This document shows positions 62,704 to 64,000 of a stretch of 64,000 nucleotides of DNA, in pieces. Under the pieces are notes generated by a model. The model had not been told where the DNA came from. It did no database searches and saw nothing but the letters and a program-made list of their open reading frames with translations. The stretch covers positions 1-64,000 of the forward strand of contig NZ_AUHA01000003.1 in assembly GCF_000422945.1 (NCBI RefSeq), given 5' to 3'. Source of the stretch: Daejeonella oryzae DSM 19973 (GTDB taxonomy: Bacteria > Bacteroidota > Bacteroidia > Sphingobacteriales > Sphingobacteriaceae). The position numbers and the translations under genes are program-made. The stretch's first letter is position 1; each line of letters opens with the position of its first letter.

Positions 62704-63561
62704 TTATTTCCCTGTTAATTTATCCTTAAACAATCCCATAGTTCTTTCCCAGGCTAATTTAGCTGCAGTTTCATTGTACCGAGTCGGGGAACTGTCATTA
62801 TTAAACGCGTGGTTTACCCCATCGTAAATAAATAATTTATAATCAATGTGATTGTTTTTTAAAGCCTCTTCGTATGCCGGAATTCCGGCATTGATGCGTT
62901 CATCAAGGCCGGCATAATGAAGCATAATACTCGCTTTAATTTTTGGAACATCTTCTGTTTTTGCCTGTGAACCATAATAAGCAACGGCCGCCCGAAGTTT
63001 TGGATCATGAACCGCAAGTTTGTTGGCCATGCCGCCCCCCCAACAAAAACCAACACAGCCTGCTTTGCCGTTTCCGTCGGCATGCTTTCGCAGATAGTCA
63101 AGACCTTTAAGATAATTTTGAAGATTTTTCTCCGGGTCTAATTTGCCTATAAGCTCTCTGGCTTTGTCCTCATCCTCCGGAGTTCCTCCAAAAGGAGAAA
63201 GTGCATCAACCCCCATGGCTAAATATCCTTCGGAAGCAACTCTTTTTGTTACCTCTATTGTATGCGGGTTTAATCCGCGGTTTTCGTGGATTACCAATAC
63301 ACATCCTAAATGCTTTTTGCCTTTGGGCTTTACCAGAAAAGCTTTCATTTCACCATCAGCTCCGGGATAGGTAATGTTCTCCAGAATCAGGTTATCATCA
63401 TTAATCTCTGTTGCTGATGCATAATTGTTTTCCAGTAATGGCAAAACACTTAAAGCTAAAGCTGTGCTCCCGGTAAGGATTGCCAGTTTTTTCATGAAAT
63501 CTTTTCGCGAGATGCCGCTGTGCGTGTATTCATCGTAAAGAGTGATTATTTTCTGATCCAT
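62704..63561 (-). CDS. Dienelactone hydrolase family protein, exported
   Basis: This 285-residue protein has an N-terminal segment SRKDFMKKLAILTGSTALAL that resembles a Tat signal with R-K in place of R-R. The hydrolase domain shows the oxyanion VIHENRGLNPHT, the nucleophile cysteine in VGFCWGGGMA, and GVNHAFNND for the histidine. A cysteine nucleophile is the mark of the family. The true substrate is unknown; it may not be dienelactone. It is followed in the same direction by another hydrolase. Confidence 0.88.
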   Translation of the reverse strand: MDQKIITLYDEYTHSGISRKDFMKKLAILTGSTALALSVLPLLENNYASATEINDDNLILENITYPGADGEMKAFLVKPKGKKHLGCVLVIHENRGLNPHTIEVTKRVASEGYLAMGVDALSPFGGTPEDEDKARELIGKLDPEKNLQNYLKGLDYLRKHADGNGKAGCVGFCWGGGMANKLAVHDPKLRAAVAYYGSQAKTEDVPKIKASIMLHYAGLDERINAGIPAYEEALKNNHIDYKLFIYDGVNHAFNNDSSPTRYNETAAKLAWERTMGLFKDKLTGK

Positions 63562-63807
63562 ATAAAAAGAATTTTAGAGTAAATAAATCTAATTAAAATA
63601 TCCAGTAAATGCGTATGTGCGGGGTTTTCAGGTATGTGCATTTATCAGAAAATTTTTAATTCTTATTTTAATCTAATGCTGAGTAAGATAGAAAGGGATA
63701 TCCACGGAACCAGTCAGCAGCTGAATTAAAATGTCAGATGATCTTAAAATATTTGTTATACTTTATTTTTTAAGGAATCTGGATCTGAAAAAAAGAAAAA
63801 TATTAAT

Positions 63808-64000
63808 TTATTGAACCACCTGATCTTTTGATACCTGATTGATTTTTTTTGCCCGGTATATTTTTATCTGAAGAAATGAAATCATCAGCGCAAGGGAGAC
63901 GAGGATAATTAGCAACAACATATTAATTTCATGCAGAATGGAGGAGAAGTTACCTCCGTAAAATGCCACCTTTCTAAATCCGCTTAAAAAGTGCGTTAAA
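63808..64000 (-). CDS. C-terminal end of a membrane protein, possibly an ABC-2-type permease (cut by window edge)
   Basis: The minus strand from 64000 to a TAA at 63808-63810 is open and encodes 63 residues. They include LTHFLSGFRKVAFYGGN, then a membrane helix MLLLIILVSLALMISFL and a basic tail, ending DQVVQ. The LTHFLSGFR stretch recalls the C-terminal loop of ABC-2-type permeases before their last helix. The start lies beyond the window, so the family call is tentative. Confidence 0.55.
   Translation of the reverse strand, partial: LTHFLSGFRKVAFYGGNFSSILHEINMLLLIILVSLALMISFLQIKIYRAKKINQVSKDQVVQ

Noticed and set aside
1-64000. CRISPR array, rRNA, prophage or integron integrase
   Set aside because: I looked for regularly spaced repeats, rRNA signatures and tyrosine recombinase motifs and saw none.

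Overview
The window is a piece of a Bacteroidota chromosome, most likely from a Pedobacter-like member of the Sphingobacteriaceae. The signs are a fused SecD-SecF, a Rho factor with a long disordered insertion, the small ribosomal protein THX, several DUF families typical of the phylum (DUF2851, DUF4230, DUF2147), promoter elements of the TAnnTTTG type instead of sigma70 hexamers, AT-rich intergenic DNA and few Shine-Dalgarno sequences. There is no rRNA, CRISPR array or prophage.

Positions 1-4.7 kb are an accessory island. An IS110-family element (about 15-1585) lies between two copies of ACTAACGTT. Next come two cassette-like units read on the minus strand. Each has its gene(s) followed within about 10 bases by an attC-like imperfect palindrome of about 135 bp (1636-1770 and 2955-3091), and the two palindromes share a conserved core. 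One unit carries an overlapping pair of small membrane proteins, both with a histone-fold-like N-terminus; the larger also has a C-terminal R-x4-H motif of HEPN type. The other unit carries a P-loop ATPase behind a palindrome-rich promoter region. This is the most unusual part of the window.

From 4.8 kb on the gene content is ordinary chromosome. 4.8-17.7 kb: secDF, folA, thyA, ispE, an envelope metallopeptidase-like protein, an EamA transporter, an LptF/G permease and tgt. 17.9-21.3 kb: a tightly packed run of glycosyltransferase, sigma factor, rsmG and dprA. 21.3-31.2 kb: sixA, a GT9 glycosyltransferase, polX, sppA, folK, an Hpt protein, purS-pssA, rho and pyrF. 31.2-39.1 kb: a second EamA transporter, DUF2851, PspC-like and ankyrin proteins, ftsK, a LolA-like protein and an MBL hydrolase. 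Two tandem tRNA-Leu genes (anticodons CAG and GAG) lie at 39.1-39.3 kb.

41.2-48.7 kb looks like a surface-polysaccharide locus: a single-domain response regulator, a HEAT-repeat membrane protein, a processive GT2, an LTA-synthase/sulfatase-like membrane enzyme, an unknown membrane-anchored protein and a TPR/beta-barrel protein of YaiO type. 48.9-64 kb: an acyl-CoA carboxylase beta subunit, trxB, thx, DUF4230, a GH20 hexosaminidase with PA14 domain, a lipoprotein, an ECF sigma/putative anti-sigma pair, a DAACS symporter, rplU-rpmA, a polyprenyl diphosphate synthase, two alpha/beta hydrolases and the C-terminal end of a membrane protein cut by the window edge.

All calls rest on reading the sequence and recalled family knowledge; no database search was run.
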